A stretch of DNA of 64,000 nt. Source: Clavelina lepadiformis. Its lineage: Eukaryota > Chordata > Ascidiacea > Aplousobranchia > Clavelinidae. The notes beneath the pieces were generated by a model. That model saw only the letters and a program-made list of their open reading frames with translations, was not told the DNA's origin and searched no databases. Shown piece after piece: positions 23,113-37,000 of the stretch. The DNA lies in the NCBI RefSeq assembly GCF_947623445.1, contig NC_135247.1, positions 19,036,501 to 19,100,500 of the forward strand. Direction: 5' to 3'. Made by a program: the position numbers and the translations under genes. How positions within the stretch are numbered: the first letter of the stretch is position 1; every line of letters begins with the position of its first letter.

Positions 23113-25345
23113 TGTCATTATGACATTATAAACATGATATAACCTAAATACTATTAACACTATTGACACTTGTTATTGACAAGGTTAACTACCGTAACGT
23201 AGGGTTATTGATTCGTATATATCTGTGACGCTGTAACTTGGCAACAACATTACTGATGAAAGGCCGCGCATATCACGATTCCTGGTGCAAATAAAAACAT
23301 ATCAGTGTTACATCATAATGTGCAAACATGAAACACCCAAGACAATGTGCGTGAAATGCAATCAGTACCAGCATGCAAGATAAACATTTAAATGAGTTCA
23401 CACTCGCAATGTGTTTAAAAGTAAATAACACTGATAAACCAAGCATTCAAGAAATACCCGAGATTATTCTGCTCGAATGTGGTCTGGACGGCCATTTTCG
23501 TAATTTCGTAACAGATGACTAAATGAGAAATGAGTCTAATAAGTAACCTGAAAGCAAAAAACACGTTGATCAAACTAAAATGCTTTACTTAATAGGTTCA
23601 ACTTAACACAGTGTGGTTATTAAGGGGTCAAATTTTTTATCCTTGGACTAAAGAAAGTCTTTGCTAAACTAAACTTGGCAAAGACTCCATACCGCTTCAG
23701 TTTGGGTTCTAAGTTGCATGTTATTATTGCAGCACAACACGCTTTTTTGCTGTTTCAGTCAATGTGAACAAATATCCACTGTCGGAGGGGACAAGGACAA
23801 ATTTTCAGACTCTATGAAAATGTTGGATTCTCACATCTCAAGCTATTCTTCTTCAAAACCGCATTTGACCAGTCACTGGATAGTACGTTACGCATGTCAA
23901 TATGTTTTTTCAGCTTTGCAGATTTCATGTTTAAAATATCTAGGGCACATGCAGAATGTAGCTGCAAATGGTCAACAAAACTGGCAAACTGTGTAATTTT
24001 GAACAAGAGTTTAGTATTGACTCTATAAAGCTAATACAAGAGTTTGGGAAATCTCAGAGCACTTTATGAATTTATGGCCTAAAGCTGCTACCATGGGCAA
24101 AATATAATGAAGCCACATGCGGAACATAATGAAACTAAGAATTTGGACCATTTCTGATTTGTAATCAAACGAAGATGATGTTAAGGTATTCTGATGTCTC
24201 ATTACAAGCAGTTTCCATATGAGATGGTTTCCAGGTGGGAAGGATGGATTCAAAGCACAATACATAGAGTCGTAGACATATTGTAAGACTTTTAAAATCT
24301 GAATAATTTTAGAACTAAAAATCTCAACTCATTCTGGGAATTAAATTTGCAACCCAACTCAGTTATAAGCTTGCCCAATCACAACAGCACTTCAAGTGAC
24401 TTAACTTAAAAATCCTCGTAGAGCACGAATTTTAACAGTTAATTGCAATTAAACTCTTAATTACAGATATCTTAGAAGTAACTTGATTTATACTTACGGT
24501 ACACTGCTTGCTTGCTGGCAGAAAATGCAATTCCATAAAAGAAGAGACAGCACAAAGTTATTAGAAAAATATTAAATGAGTTTCTAAGAGTCTGTAACAC
24601 ACGAAAATCAGAATTAATTTTGCCCAATAACATAAAATGACAAGAAAACATTCCAACGACATCCGTGCTGCTACAAAAAACACAAGGTCAAGGCATAACA
24701 TTTAGCAACAACACAATGAAAACATTTTTATAAACCTCATTTTAGGTGTGAAAATACAGCACATGTGACATATAACATTGAAGTACAATATATGCTGGAT
24801 ACACACTATTGTTAAAACAATGAAAAATATTAACTCTTCTGCCAAGTCGGACAAAGTTTAAAGCTAGGGCTTGTCACTGAGTAACCGCCGCAACGATGAA
24901 GCATGTTGAAATTTTATGTCAATACGGACGGTGAGTAAGATGACAACACGCGTTATCTTGAAAGTTTGAACAGCTAGGCCTCTACTTTGCACACAATTAC
25001 AACACAAAACTTAGAATTTGAAAACTACTTTTGTGGTAGGCATCAGAAATGATGATTTTATCGTAAGATCACAACATATAGAATTGCGCCATAATAATAC
25101 AGTTTAGTTTAACATTATTGTATGAACAAGTGGGCAACTACAGGTATCCACACATCGTCTTATGTAGGTGGTTCATATATTTTTCAATTATCTGCCAAGT
25201 TCTTAATTCAGTTCATAAACGCAGGAAGTAATTTACAAGTGGAAATTTGGAGACCAAAATGGCTTCCATGATTTCATAATTAAAACAGAACGCCATTTTG
25301 ATAAATTAGTCCATAGTATTTTCCCAAGATCAATTTTTTGAATAT
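23113..25345. other. Spacer between the two kinase-like genes
   Basis: About 2.2 kb of AT-rich sequence without a supported exon. It should contain the 3' UTR of the NACHT-kinase gene (stop at 25346-25348) and the promoter of the SPRY-pseudokinase gene. I see no signal that would join the two genes: the upstream one ends in a clear stop. Confidence 0.4.
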
Positions 25346-28300
25346 TTACAACATCATTTTCATGGGACTGCCGGCATTAGCGAGTTCATTGATTGGCACA
25401 CAAGTGTATCGTTGAAAGAACGGCATATTCACTTTCAAGTACTTAGTGATATGAGCAACTTTGTGATGTAGCATAAGCAAAACACCCGCTTGTCTGAAAA
25501 TGGACGCATTTAGAATTCGATCCCTTATTTCTAAAATGCCAGGTCTTTCTGTGGGGTAATGGGCCCAGCACTTTGATATCAGCATCCTAAGTTCATTGAT
25601 GATTTTTTCATCTTGGGTTTGGTCCTGCTCGATGAAGCCATCTAGTGGTGGTCGACGACCAGCCAATACGTCCATCGGAGCAATGAACGGTTGCTTTTGA
25701 GTGAGTATTTCATACGAAATCAAGCCAAAACTGTAGACGTCCATGGCTTTGGTTGCAAATTGACGTGCATTCATCAATCTTTCGGGAGCGGCATAAGCAA
25801 CTGTGAAATGGGGGCTGGAATCCTTCTGAACCGTGGAAGAGACGAGTGCTCCACCAAAGTCGGCAATCTTGCATTGTAAGTCTGATGTTAGCAGAATATT
25901 AGGCGGTTTGAGGTCGCCATGGGTAATTCGACGATCATCAAATTTCTGATGAAGGTAGGCAAGCCCGGTGGCGATTTCTCCACAAAACTTGTATTTCAGA
26001 AGTGGTGAAAAATCTTCAGTCCGGACATTTTCCAAGAAGAGTTTCAGATTCCCCCCACTCATGTGCTCCATAATGACAGCAAGTCCGCCATGCCACGAAG
26101 TGTAGCCATAAATCTGCACCAGGTTGGGATGACGAATGCGACGAAGGCAAAGAGCTTCTTTAACAAATCTTGAAAAAAAAGCTTAGGATCATGCTTCTGT
26201 TTGTAGTTCGTAGTTCTGTAACTGTCTTACCTTGTAACTTCTTTCATAGGGATCCGAATTTTTGTAAATTTGACAGCAACGGGCGAGTGACTTTCATCAA
26301 AGGCAAGCTGGACATGCCCGAGCCTTCCCTTGCCCAAACAACCGTCTTTGTCATTAACAGCATAAATTTCTGAAGCTTCGTAGAATATCTGTCAAAATTT
26401 ATCAACAACAATAAACAAATGGCAAAAGTTATTACTTACGCAACTATATTTTCTAACGGTCGTTACAAACAACGTAACAACTCATAAAAAGCATTGTTAC
26501 AAAATAGAGATAAATGACTCACCCAGCTCTCAGGTGAACCAGTTTGCTGATGGATGACATCATCCAGTGGCATTTGTTGCAACCTGCTTATTGCATCATC
26601 TTGGCATGAAGTGAGATTCTCATCTTCCTCTTTCAGGTTTACATGTGGGAGGTGTTTGGAGCAAAATGCGTCTGTGAAGTCTTCCCTGTCAGCCTCTCTC
26701 AGCCAAGAAACAACCTCAGAGAATTTGTCGATCGAATATTTTCCTGAAATTTCTTTCGGTGTACACTGGACAGCATGTTGCTTAAGTAGCTTTATTTTCT
26801 CCCGAGTCTCATCAACATCATCAGGATGAATGACCTTCTTAAGGAGTTGCTGAGCTTGAAAGTTGCACAAGCCGTAGATGAACTTACCAACCAGTCGCCA
26901 TCTGCATCCTCCAAGTTTAGACAGAAACGGTCGAAATTTCGGCAGCTCCATGCCAAAAATTATGTGAGCTGCTGTCAAATATTCCTGAAAAATTTGATGA
27001 GAAAAAGAAAAAGAACCTTCTCCGTCAAACTTTGTGAGATCCTTATATGTCATGAATGGCATGGTATGGAAAAACTGCAAGTCATACTCATTGACATTAT
27101 GTCTTTGCAGAACCTGCTGTGTGAGAAGCATTCTACGACTTTGAGAAGCATCAAAAGCTAAGTTGGCTAACTTCATGAAGTAAATTCTTCTTTGAGCACA
27201 TTGCGGGTATTTCTCCATGACAAATCTCACGATTGCAAATGACATCACATTCGTAAATGATAAGGATGAGTTTAGTTTACCCTGCAAGGACAACTTTTGT
27301 AGACTGGAAAAAATGACAACACAAATATTGGGAGATCGACAAAATGCCAAAATATCAGGATGTTCACGCAAATAATGTTGAACTTTGTTGAACTCGCTTC
27401 CACAGATGTCCTCCAAGAGCTGTCTCTGGGAGCCTTTGCTAAGTCCTAAAATCTTGACAATAAATGAAGGCCGACAAGCTTTGTGGAGTTCAAAGAGCTG
27501 TTTCGGTCTCGATGTGAAAATTTTCTTCGCCGAAGGAAACAAGTTCCCGGCAAGAATATTCTTGATAAAAACTTCAGCAGTTGCTTTTGTTTGTGTCGAC
27601 CTTAGTGGTGTTAGCTGGTTTGGTGACCGCCAGACGGCTTCGTCCAACCCGTCAAAAATAAACATCACATCTGGGCTGTTGTTAAGATGCTCAAGCAACT
27701 CAGCTTCAGAGTTTTCAACAAGGTCCAAGGGGCAGGAGGAGGAGGAGGTGTTTTCCAATAACAACTGAAACAAATTTATTTCTTCTCTGAAGTTAACATT
27801 GCGCAGCTGAATATAGAAGAGGAAATCTGGATTATTTGAAAGTCTGTTACTCAAAATCTGTCTGGTTAGACGCTTTGCCAGAGTAGTCTTTCCACATCCA
27901 GCCATCCCTATCACACCAACAAAGTTCCTTGGACAAACGTAATTCTCCTTTTCTACGTTTTTGTCAAGAAAGTCAAGAATATGATTCTCATCAATCGTAC
28001 GGGGACAATTTTCTGGTTCTGGAATTATCTGACCCTTTTGAAAATCACAATGTTGTTGAAAAAGTTCAGTGCTTTGATGGGAAATTTCAAAATCCAATGA
28101 TAAAAACTGATGCGTGTTGTCACTTGTTTCTTCCAATCCAACTAACTCTTCCACACTCTTCTTTACTGCCTCTTTAACTTTCTGAAAAGGCGGTGGCACT
28201 GCAAATGTCAATTATTTGTCAATTAATTAAGTGAGAAGCCACAAATAAACATGATCTTTGTTAGATGGTAAATGTATCAAGGACAATCAGGTTTTATAAA

Positions 28301-28586
28301 ATTACATTTAAAAGCTCCGGTATCTAGTTAGGACCAAGGAAATATTTCTTTGATTGTGACGTTAATCACAATTTCAAACGTGGTAGAAAAAAATTAAATG
28401 CATTGAAAAAGCTACAACAAGAAAATATTTACCACAGTCTTTGGATGTCATCTTTCTTCTCTCGTTAGAAGCTTGACTCAATTTATTGCCGGGAAGTTGA
28501 TCACATCGAACTTCTTCTTGTTTCAAATCATGCTCAGAAATCTCCGCATTGGAATTGAAGGGGTGCATTGTTGCATTCAGGACAAC
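25346..28586 (-). CDS. NACHT (NLR-type) ATPase fused to a protein kinase; 5' end incomplete
   Basis: Four exons join in phase (28433-28586, 26523-28198, 26231-26388, 25346-26168), about 934 residues; a further 5' exon probably ends at 29412 (IQKLASSSKELCQPQTTAK) and joins in phase, so the true start is unknown. The NACHT ATPase has Walker A GMAGCGKTTLAKRL (about 27880-27915), Walker B FIFDGLDEA (about 27640-27666), TSRP, and the winged-helix signature FSFSHQIFQEYLTAAH (about 26985-27030), all typical of animal NLRs. The kinase follows: GKGRLGHV loop, VAVK lysine, RIRHPNLVQIYG, catalytic HGDLKPPN, DFG, AAPERL and DVYSFGLISYE, all intact and closest in style to RIPK/TKL kinases. The exon junction between ATPase and kinase is in phase (SPESW|IFYEAS) with a GTGAGT donor. 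No leucine-rich repeats are present. Probable cytosolic sensor with its own signalling kinase; the ligand is unknown. Confidence 0.82.
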
Positions 28587-31037
28587 CTACATAATAAAGC
28601 AGTTCGTAAGACTCAATGAAATTGTCTGTAATCAGTCACAACGTATTTTGATTGTGATAAGCTTGGAGTAAAAATGTAAATATTTTGTAGTATTATTTAA
28701 ACAAGTGTGCTAAATAGTACAGCAAATGCAGTTTCACCACAAAAGAAAAAGCTTCCCAGTTCATAGATCTGGGAATGCAAATTTAGAGATAAAGTCTGAT
28801 ACCACTGCCAAGTTGCAACCATGTGGGACACATCAAAATATTACATGAATGATATTACATTATACATCGAAGTATCTGAGTTAAAACTAAGTAATTGAGG
28901 GTTGGTGTTTGGGGATGTTCCTTTTACATGAGTACGTCATTGCCTTTGACCAAGGCATTAACAACATTCGAGCAAAATCAAATAACAAATCTTTCCAATA
29001 GAAAATACAGACATAGATACAAGCTGAGTAGCCAAGGTTTAGAAAATCGAGAACCATCAACGAGATTAAGTTGTGTAAAAGTATTTTCAAACAAACTGGA
29101 ATGTTTGCAAAGTTAGCAACTACTGCATAATTTCTTTAAAGAAAAATGTGCAGCTCGCAACCATCAAATGTCAAGTTTAAGCTGCCGGTAGTAATTTACT
29201 GTAGATAGGGTTTAGGTTGGCTTCAGAATAATCTGCAAATATGCAAATGTGTTTATATGCAAATGGAGCTATTTTTGTTTCAAAATAATGAATGTGCATA
29301 TACTGCTAATGAGACTAAAATGAGTGACTAATAATTCAGCCACACGTTGCAATTTTCCAGTCTAGCTGTTTTATGTAATATCATAGAAAAACATAGCATT
29401 CAAATTTTTACCTTTGCAGTTGTTTGTGGCTGGCAAAGTTCTTTGCTTGAAGAGGCAAGCTTTTGGATCGTTTCATCAGTTATAAAAAATTAGACATTAT
29501 CAAGAATAATAAGCTCATTAACCCTGGAACAAGTAAAAAGAACCTACTCTCGGGCCAGATAAGGTTCAACGGGATACACTGGTAACATGAAAACTTGCAA
29601 AAGATATGCATTAACATTAATGACGTTAACAACATTAATGGACAGTGAAAGTCATTTAGTCAATGGATTAGGATATAGTCAATGGATATGGATTAGGCTT
29701 ACTAAAACTTAGCAATAACTCCCGAAGAGCTCTATGTTGTTGCCATTTTGCAAGTTTTAAGCCATTGGCCTTGGGGCTTTGCTAAAGCATTTTCATTGTT
29801 GTTACAGGTAACTGTTTATGAGCATGTCCCCTATTGCGCTGCAACTAAACTGCTTAGCATCGTAATTGTTGTCCCAAGTGGTTAATCGCAAAAAATAAAT
29901 ATTTAGAGTTAGGTAAATCTGTTGATTTTCATGACTGATTGTGGCTTCTCCAAGTCCCATAAAATCAGGCAAGCTCTGTGTAGGTCGAGGTCAGTCAGTA
30001 ACTTATGTAATAATTTCGATGTTGGCGAATTCAATTCTTATATCCTGCATCTGTTAAAGTATTTCTTTGAGTAGATAAAACATTTATTGCTGGAAAATTG
30101 TTTCGTACTTGCAAGCTACCGTACAAGCGTAACTCGCCCACAAACTAACCCAACCTATATTTTCCTGTAAATTATCAAAATACTGACTACCTGAAAAATC
30201 ATACCAAACTTAAAATACTTTTCCAAAGTCTGGCCACGCCATAAAACGTTTTAATCTTCAAAAACAGGAACTAACAAGCCAGCATATGCAGACAGAAGGA
30301 GTTTGGTCTGAAAAAGATAGAGATCTCCCCGGGGGAATCACCCAAAAATATTAAGTCGATTTTCACCTAGGGGAGTTCCCTGGTGTATTTCTTGGGGGAA
30401 AAAACATTTCCTTTTTTTATTTTTGTGAATATTTTACTTCAGTAGTTTCTCTTTTAATGTTTAAAATACACTAATTATTATATTTCATCTCAAAAATAAT
30501 CTTTTCTGTCTTTAAAATCTATAGATTTTCATAGTTCATGACATTCCGGTACAAATCGAGCAGAATTGGAATTATATGCAGACTAACACATGACTTCGTT
30601 CGTAAACCAGCACACAGGCCTGTGCTAAGCAACAAATAGTCAGATGTTTGCCTTTTTCTATAAACCCACTGCTTGCACAATCGCGATAAGATCGTTGTAA
30701 TCATACATATCACTGTGTTACACTATGACATCACTATAAATTTTCCATTTCTTGAAACTATCGTGTGAAAATCCAATTCACTTAACAAAGTTCAGTGCGT
30801 TTTTATTCGAATATACAAGTGGTGGTAATGCAGGTTAAAATCTTGTCGCTAGAGAATGCTGTTAAGTATAATCACTATATTGTGTAATAACCAACAAAAA
30901 TAAATCGTATAAAGAAAATGAAAAACAAAATGTGCAAAATACTTTATACAGTGAACAGAGTGTTTGGCGATTGGCAAAACAACCAAAGTTTGATTTTCCA
31001 GCCAATCTCTGCAGGAATTGACAATAAAATTGAATGT
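28587..31037. other. Upstream part of the NACHT-kinase gene and spacer
   Basis: A likely exon lies at about 29412-29490 on the minus strand, ending in AAG with donor GTAAAA, open and in phase with the exon at 28433-28586; its 5' border could not be fixed. The rest shows no supported coding sequence. The right end is expected to be 3' UTR of array gene A. Confidence 0.4.
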
Positions 31038-34000
31038 TTATCTTTTAAACAGGTTTTGAGCTTTCGCGAGCCGCGAAGCGCGGAAATCATTCCGTGACGC
31101 GCCGTAGAAGAAAGGCGATGGAGCATCGAGAGCGCCAGAGTTAAGTTTCTCGACCTCATCGACAACGGAACGAACCTGAAATTTACGTTTCGGTCATTTT
31201 AAAAGTTGATACAATTGCGTGGCAATAAAATAAAGCTGTCGACAAAGCCTTCGCTGCAAACAGAAACAAATTAGAATCGTTCTTTCTTGATTTAACATAA
31301 ATTGATTTTAATTATTGGTGCGATGACTTCTCTTTACTTAGTTATTTAAACTTAAGTGAACTTACAAAGATGTAGAACAGCGCGAGCCCGTTGCTGATTT
31401 CTTTCACGTGATCGAGGTCAAATCTCTCGACAATTTCTTTTGCTTCTTGAGCCATCGCCATTTCGACCTTGCGAGGATCAACTGACGTGACCTGCGCCTT
31501 CAGACTCTCTTTGCCCGTCTTTCCCATCAACACCTTCACATTAATCCAATCCTGACAAAAAAACTTCTATTATTATGACATCTCCTGTATCGTGATGCTG
31601 GTTTTTTATTCGCTAGCATTAGGCTACACATCAGACGACACTGTGTGATGTAGCAATATACAACATCATGATTTTGCAATAAAATAATGTATAACATGAC
31701 ATCACCTCTAGAGCTGAGGGCGGATATCCAAGAATGATGTAGACGCACGTCATAACTTCTTGGACTCCGGCCGGGGGTTTTGAGTAACTTCTGATTTCAG
31801 CCACTTCTCTCTGATTCAAGCTCAAGACGTCATGGCGAACCTGAACAGCCACAAAGTCAAGCGTTTACTGTGTATAGGCCGCCTTCAATTTGACCAGCAC
31901 AAATGCATCGAAATCAAACATTCTTCAATTAGAAATACTATATTGGTTGCCACCAAGCGTATTATCAAGCTATACGAAGTTCTTCTGCTGTAATACAGAT
32001 TTTTCGGTCAAGTACCTCGTTTGATGAATCTAACCGGTAAAGATATATACCAAAGGCAAAAACATATGTCCTGTATTACACCAGACGAGCACAGAATTTC
32101 TTGTTTCTTCTATTCGATTTAAACACATAGGATCAATATTAGGGTTTTCATGCAATTATCACTACACGTTTTCTGCGAAACTTTGATTCGGATTGATCGA
32201 ATTTTTTGTTGATTTAAATTAAGCGATTTGCTGAATTAGGTTAAATTAACTGGGTTCTAATTCCACAGCGATCTTATATGAAACATTCAGACGATTGGTT
32301 TAGCGTTGTGGTCCTGCAAGACAATGCTTCCAAAGAGAGCTGACAACTGAAAAGAGTTCAAAGCAATCATTGTGCAAATTAGATTAAAATTGGTAATGCC
32401 GAAACTTTTTACCCTACACATCACGTCTAAATACATAGCCTTCATTCGGTATATCATCTCACTGAATTAAGAACTTCCGTATGATGGTGCTACGACAGGG
32501 GCGGACAACTTCTTCGGTCGGCGGGCCTGATATGAGAAAATGAAGTACTTGGCGGGCCGGATTCATGAATAGATTGGAACGCAGCTTTGTCTTATTAATG
32601 TTCATGGTCGAAAATGTTTGCTCAAAAATGTATGTAGACCCGAACAGAACAAGTAGATTCATGGTCATCTTTCTCAGATTGGCAAACTTGGACTTATTCA
32701 GTGACGCAATACAGGGATTGCGGCAGAATTTGGCCACAGGCCACATTATCATGTTAGACCGGAAACTGTCTGCGGGCCGGATCCGGGCCGCGGGCCGTAT
32801 GTTGCCCGCCCCTGTGCTATGGGTTTGTTTCTGCATGCAGCGTGCAAGCACTTCAAGAAAAACATGAAAGATGAAACGAGAAAGGAAGAGGAAGATGTCG
32901 CGGTTGAGATAAAAAGTTAGAAGTAAGATTGACAGGACCGCGCCATGGTACCAGGGACCAAATGAAAGTGAATGAAGGATTTTAAGAAATTATTTTTTCG
33001 AAGTTAATCTCCTAAATTTGAACGAATTATGTTGTCGATGTCGTGACGTTCTAAAATCTAAATTAAAGCGCTGGATCTGGTAATTTCCAAACGCTAAATC
33101 TCCATTTCTTAGAATTGAGAGATTCCAATTGCGATGATATGTTCACATCAGCTGAATGCCTCAGGAAAGATTCGCATACCGTCATACTTGTCACGCCAGC
33201 CGTTAAAAACCGGGTCTACCAAGTACCTGGTAGTACAATTACGTTAGCACTGACTTAGCCTGGTTACCACAGCGGAAGAAAAACACGTGGAGTGGCATGT
33301 TTTGGAAAGTTACTGCCACCGCATTGTCCTTATAAGGATGTCTTCAACCTAAACCTCAAGTTTTCAAGCAAATCAGCAAACCTTTTCCAGGTATTCTAGC
33401 TCCTTTTTCATCTTCCTAGCCTGTCTGACTTCCACCGGTATATCCTTCTCGTATCCTTTTTCTTCCACAACGTTCAGTGTTGTCGTCACCAGTTCCAGGT
33501 CGCGAGTTTTCATCGATCTTTCCAATTCTATGATTTAACCCATACGTAAATCTTGTTGTGCAAAACACATGACTCAAATAATGATGTCATAATTGACGTC
33601 ACAGATAACTTACTCTCGCGGCAGTCGTGGATTTCGAGCATTCTGTCGACGGTGGACTGGTCGTAGCCGTTCATAGCGCGAAGCTCGAAAGTAATGGACT
33701 CGACTGACTCGACATTGCCCGACGACAGAGCATGACTCAGTTTACTCATCATTTTCTGCAGGGGTCAATTGAGTGCATGAGCAAAAGAACGCCACTGAAA
33801 CAAATCGATTCCAACCTATGTCATAGTGACGTCACCTGTGAACTTTTAAGCTCTTTGAGCATTGCTTCCGCCAATCTAAGTTCATTTTTCAGCTCGTTCT
33901 CATAATTTTGTTGTTTTATGTTGAAGATCGCCCTCTCGAGATATTTCACGTTGCGCAGCTCCATTGCGTAGCTCAAGCCTAGAAAGTGGTCATGAAAGTT

Positions 34001-37000
34001 GAAAAGTATCCTGAATATTTACTAGAAATCCCGACACTGGACAGACCCTGTTTGCATTGGTTCAACCCAATCAAACGTTCCGCGCGAATGAGGTCACCAT
34101 CGACGTCATCAAGACCTAACGTCCGGAATTCCTTAACAGCAGTTATAGCGGCGTGCACGTCTGAATTCTCTACCGCTAGACGAAGCTGGAGACGCACGGT
34201 TGCTTCCACGTCATCGCTAGAGGAGATTCTGTGACAACATAAAATGATCACCGTGACGTCATTATTACTTAAACACGTCGGAATAGAGTTCACAATAGTA
34301 CTGAGCTAAAACAATATGAAAAATCGCAAACGTGGTGTAACCCGCCCATAACCCTACATACCAGGCACACCTCATAGCATACACGAATTGCATTACCCTC
34401 CGTTACTGCGAAATCTTTACACTTATAGCCAGGGTTGCCATACCGTCCTTATTTATAAGATTTGTCGTTATTTTAAAGGTCCGTGTCTTAGAAAATATGT
34501 TTGTCCTTCTTTCTAAGAAATGTCCTTATTTTCACTTTCGTCCTTATTTTTAGGGCGGAGGTGGGCACTTTTGTCCTTATTTTGGGCATTTTGTCACCTT
34601 TACGATACCATTTTGTACCAAAGAGATACCAAAATTATGAACATACAGATAGTGTCTTGTTTTTTTCTTCTTTTTAGGAACATTGGTTGCTTTCTCTTGT
34701 TGTACACTGTTTAAGGTGGTATTCGTTTTTCATTTTCTAGTCGTCCTTATTTTTGAGTTGAGACTGATGGCAACCCTGTTTATGGACAACACGTTTTGTT
34801 GAGTTCTTACCAAAAGCCGTTGTAAGCGATACTTATAATTACAATTTTGTTTTTGACAAAATTTCATACTGTACATCGCTAATTCCAAAAGCATTGTTTG
34901 CATAATGGCAAGGTCAGTTATCTCAATCCGTCAAAACGTTAGCTGTTAAAGTGTTCTGCTAACTCTACTCTAATGGGGAAACAACTTTAAAATTTTCCAA
35001 TTCCAGATGTCGGTTTATGAAAGATTTAGACAAGCGCGTGGATAGAAGTGAGACAACCAGGCCGCTTTACTCCATCTTAGTTGAAAACTTACGAATGTTT
35101 CAATTCAACTTGTTCCGGTGATAACTCAGCAGGATCGTCGCTTGCCATTTATAAGCAGCATGTAATAACAGTCTGGTATTAGCTTTGTACTGTATTTAGT
35201 TGGTTAGTGCAAAAGTTCTAAGAATACCAAAATTGTGTTATTCGTCTTAAGAAGAATTACGTAAATCAACCTGTTACACAAATCAACTTGCAGTATTTGT
35301 AGCACGATCAAAAAACAGCTAAAAACTTGCCAACCACGTCACAAAACATAAATAGCGAGCTTATAGACAGACTTACGTGGGAATTGACCGGTAAATGGCT
35401 TCTTCTGATGGAATTAGCACAGGTGCCACCGTGGCTTCTCTGCCATAAAGTTTAACATGTATTTTAAAGCAAATAAATGAGATTAATAAATGAGATCAAT
35501 CAATACTCACCGTGTGTTGGCTCCGGTTTTCACTGATCTTTCCTCAATATTTTTCACACTCTCCATGCTGTTGACAAAAAAATTACAATTTTTTGTACTT
35601 CATTGTTTTGCAGGGTTTGTGAAAAGGCAACTTTGATATCAAAGAGCGTTTCTTCCTAAATAAACTTGTCAAAGGACGCGGAAAACTGCAGCGGTTAGTT
35701 TCATGTAATAATAACAGTATTTCCTAAAAGGACATGCAGAGGCTAACTTATCTTATGTTAACATAAATTGGGTTAACTTATCTTATGTTAACCTAACTTA
35801 TGTTAACTTAATTTACCTGATGAATTATCTGACTCTATTGTTGCGTGCGGTTAGAATACTCTAGCCTCTTGTCAGCCGAAAGGTTTTAATATTACAACAG
35901 AAATAGTCTACAAGAAAGGGTTTTTATTGTTGGTGCTGTACTTTTTCTCAACATGACGCATAATCAAAAACAGAGTAATACCACTGCTTATAAGATGTCT
36001 ATTGAGTTGCAAACACCATGACTAGCATAGAAAGCTCATTTGCCTCTCTCTGCTCGCTGGTAGAATTGCGAGCTCATAAAACGTGAAGCGATGGGAGTAA
36101 AAATATTCGACAAGATAAACGCAGCATTTCACAACATGTGCAGCGAGGAAAACAGTGTTTTGGCAAGGGAAGTTACATGTAGTTGAAGCAGACACGTAGA
36201 TAAATTATCAGTATAAAATTAAAAAGCTGACATGATGATGTCATAATAAAAAAATGCTGCTTGACAAAAAGTCGTTCGCTTGAAGGTCGCCAGTATCAGT
36301 GCCGGCATTTTACTGCGCATGTTGCTTTGAACAAGCGGTTACATGCAGGGATAATGAGCTATAGGTGGTGATTAGTTGTGAAGCTGGAACATGTTGATTG
36401 AGTCGCTTTAGTTGTTAGTAACAAATCTATTTAGGACGCAACAGGAGCATATTTATATTAAGTTAGGCTATTTGCCATGTGCGGTCCGCTTACTGGCTGG
36501 GTTCTGATGGCATAAAATTGATGGACTGTGATAGAAGTGGTTGAAACAACGCTAAATTACCTTTGTAGTCAGACTGCAGTTCTGTTCCTAGTGTTAGGCT
36601 ACCTCGGTACATGTCATTACCGATTTATCGTTTTATGATCAGACTGATTAGGTCCTAATCATTAGGCTACTATAAGCTACTAGAAGTACCGAGTACAGTG
36701 AGCCACCGGGAGACGCGTTTATTTGTCAGTAGCAGAAGTATTTCATTGCTGGAATAAGTTTAAAATGATCCGAGTCATCAACTCAATCGAATAGCTTAAC
36801 TTATCATTGCTGTAACATGACCTGTTGTTCTTATTCCAATAATTAAGATTTTTTGATGTGATGGAATTAATTTGGGCGCTTGATACCGGTAGGTGGTGCT
36901 AGCACCAATTCCTGAACTTCAAGCTGACGACTTGTTGTCAAGAACGGGCTATATAGGCTACAGAACTTGTAATCAGCTTCGGGGCTGACCGTTAGATATT

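Noticed and set aside
20381-25346. Joining the SPRY-pseudokinase and NACHT-kinase regions into one gene
   Set aside because: The kinase exon ends in a clear stop at 25346, and the downstream gene has its own start region after 2.2 kb of non-coding sequence.
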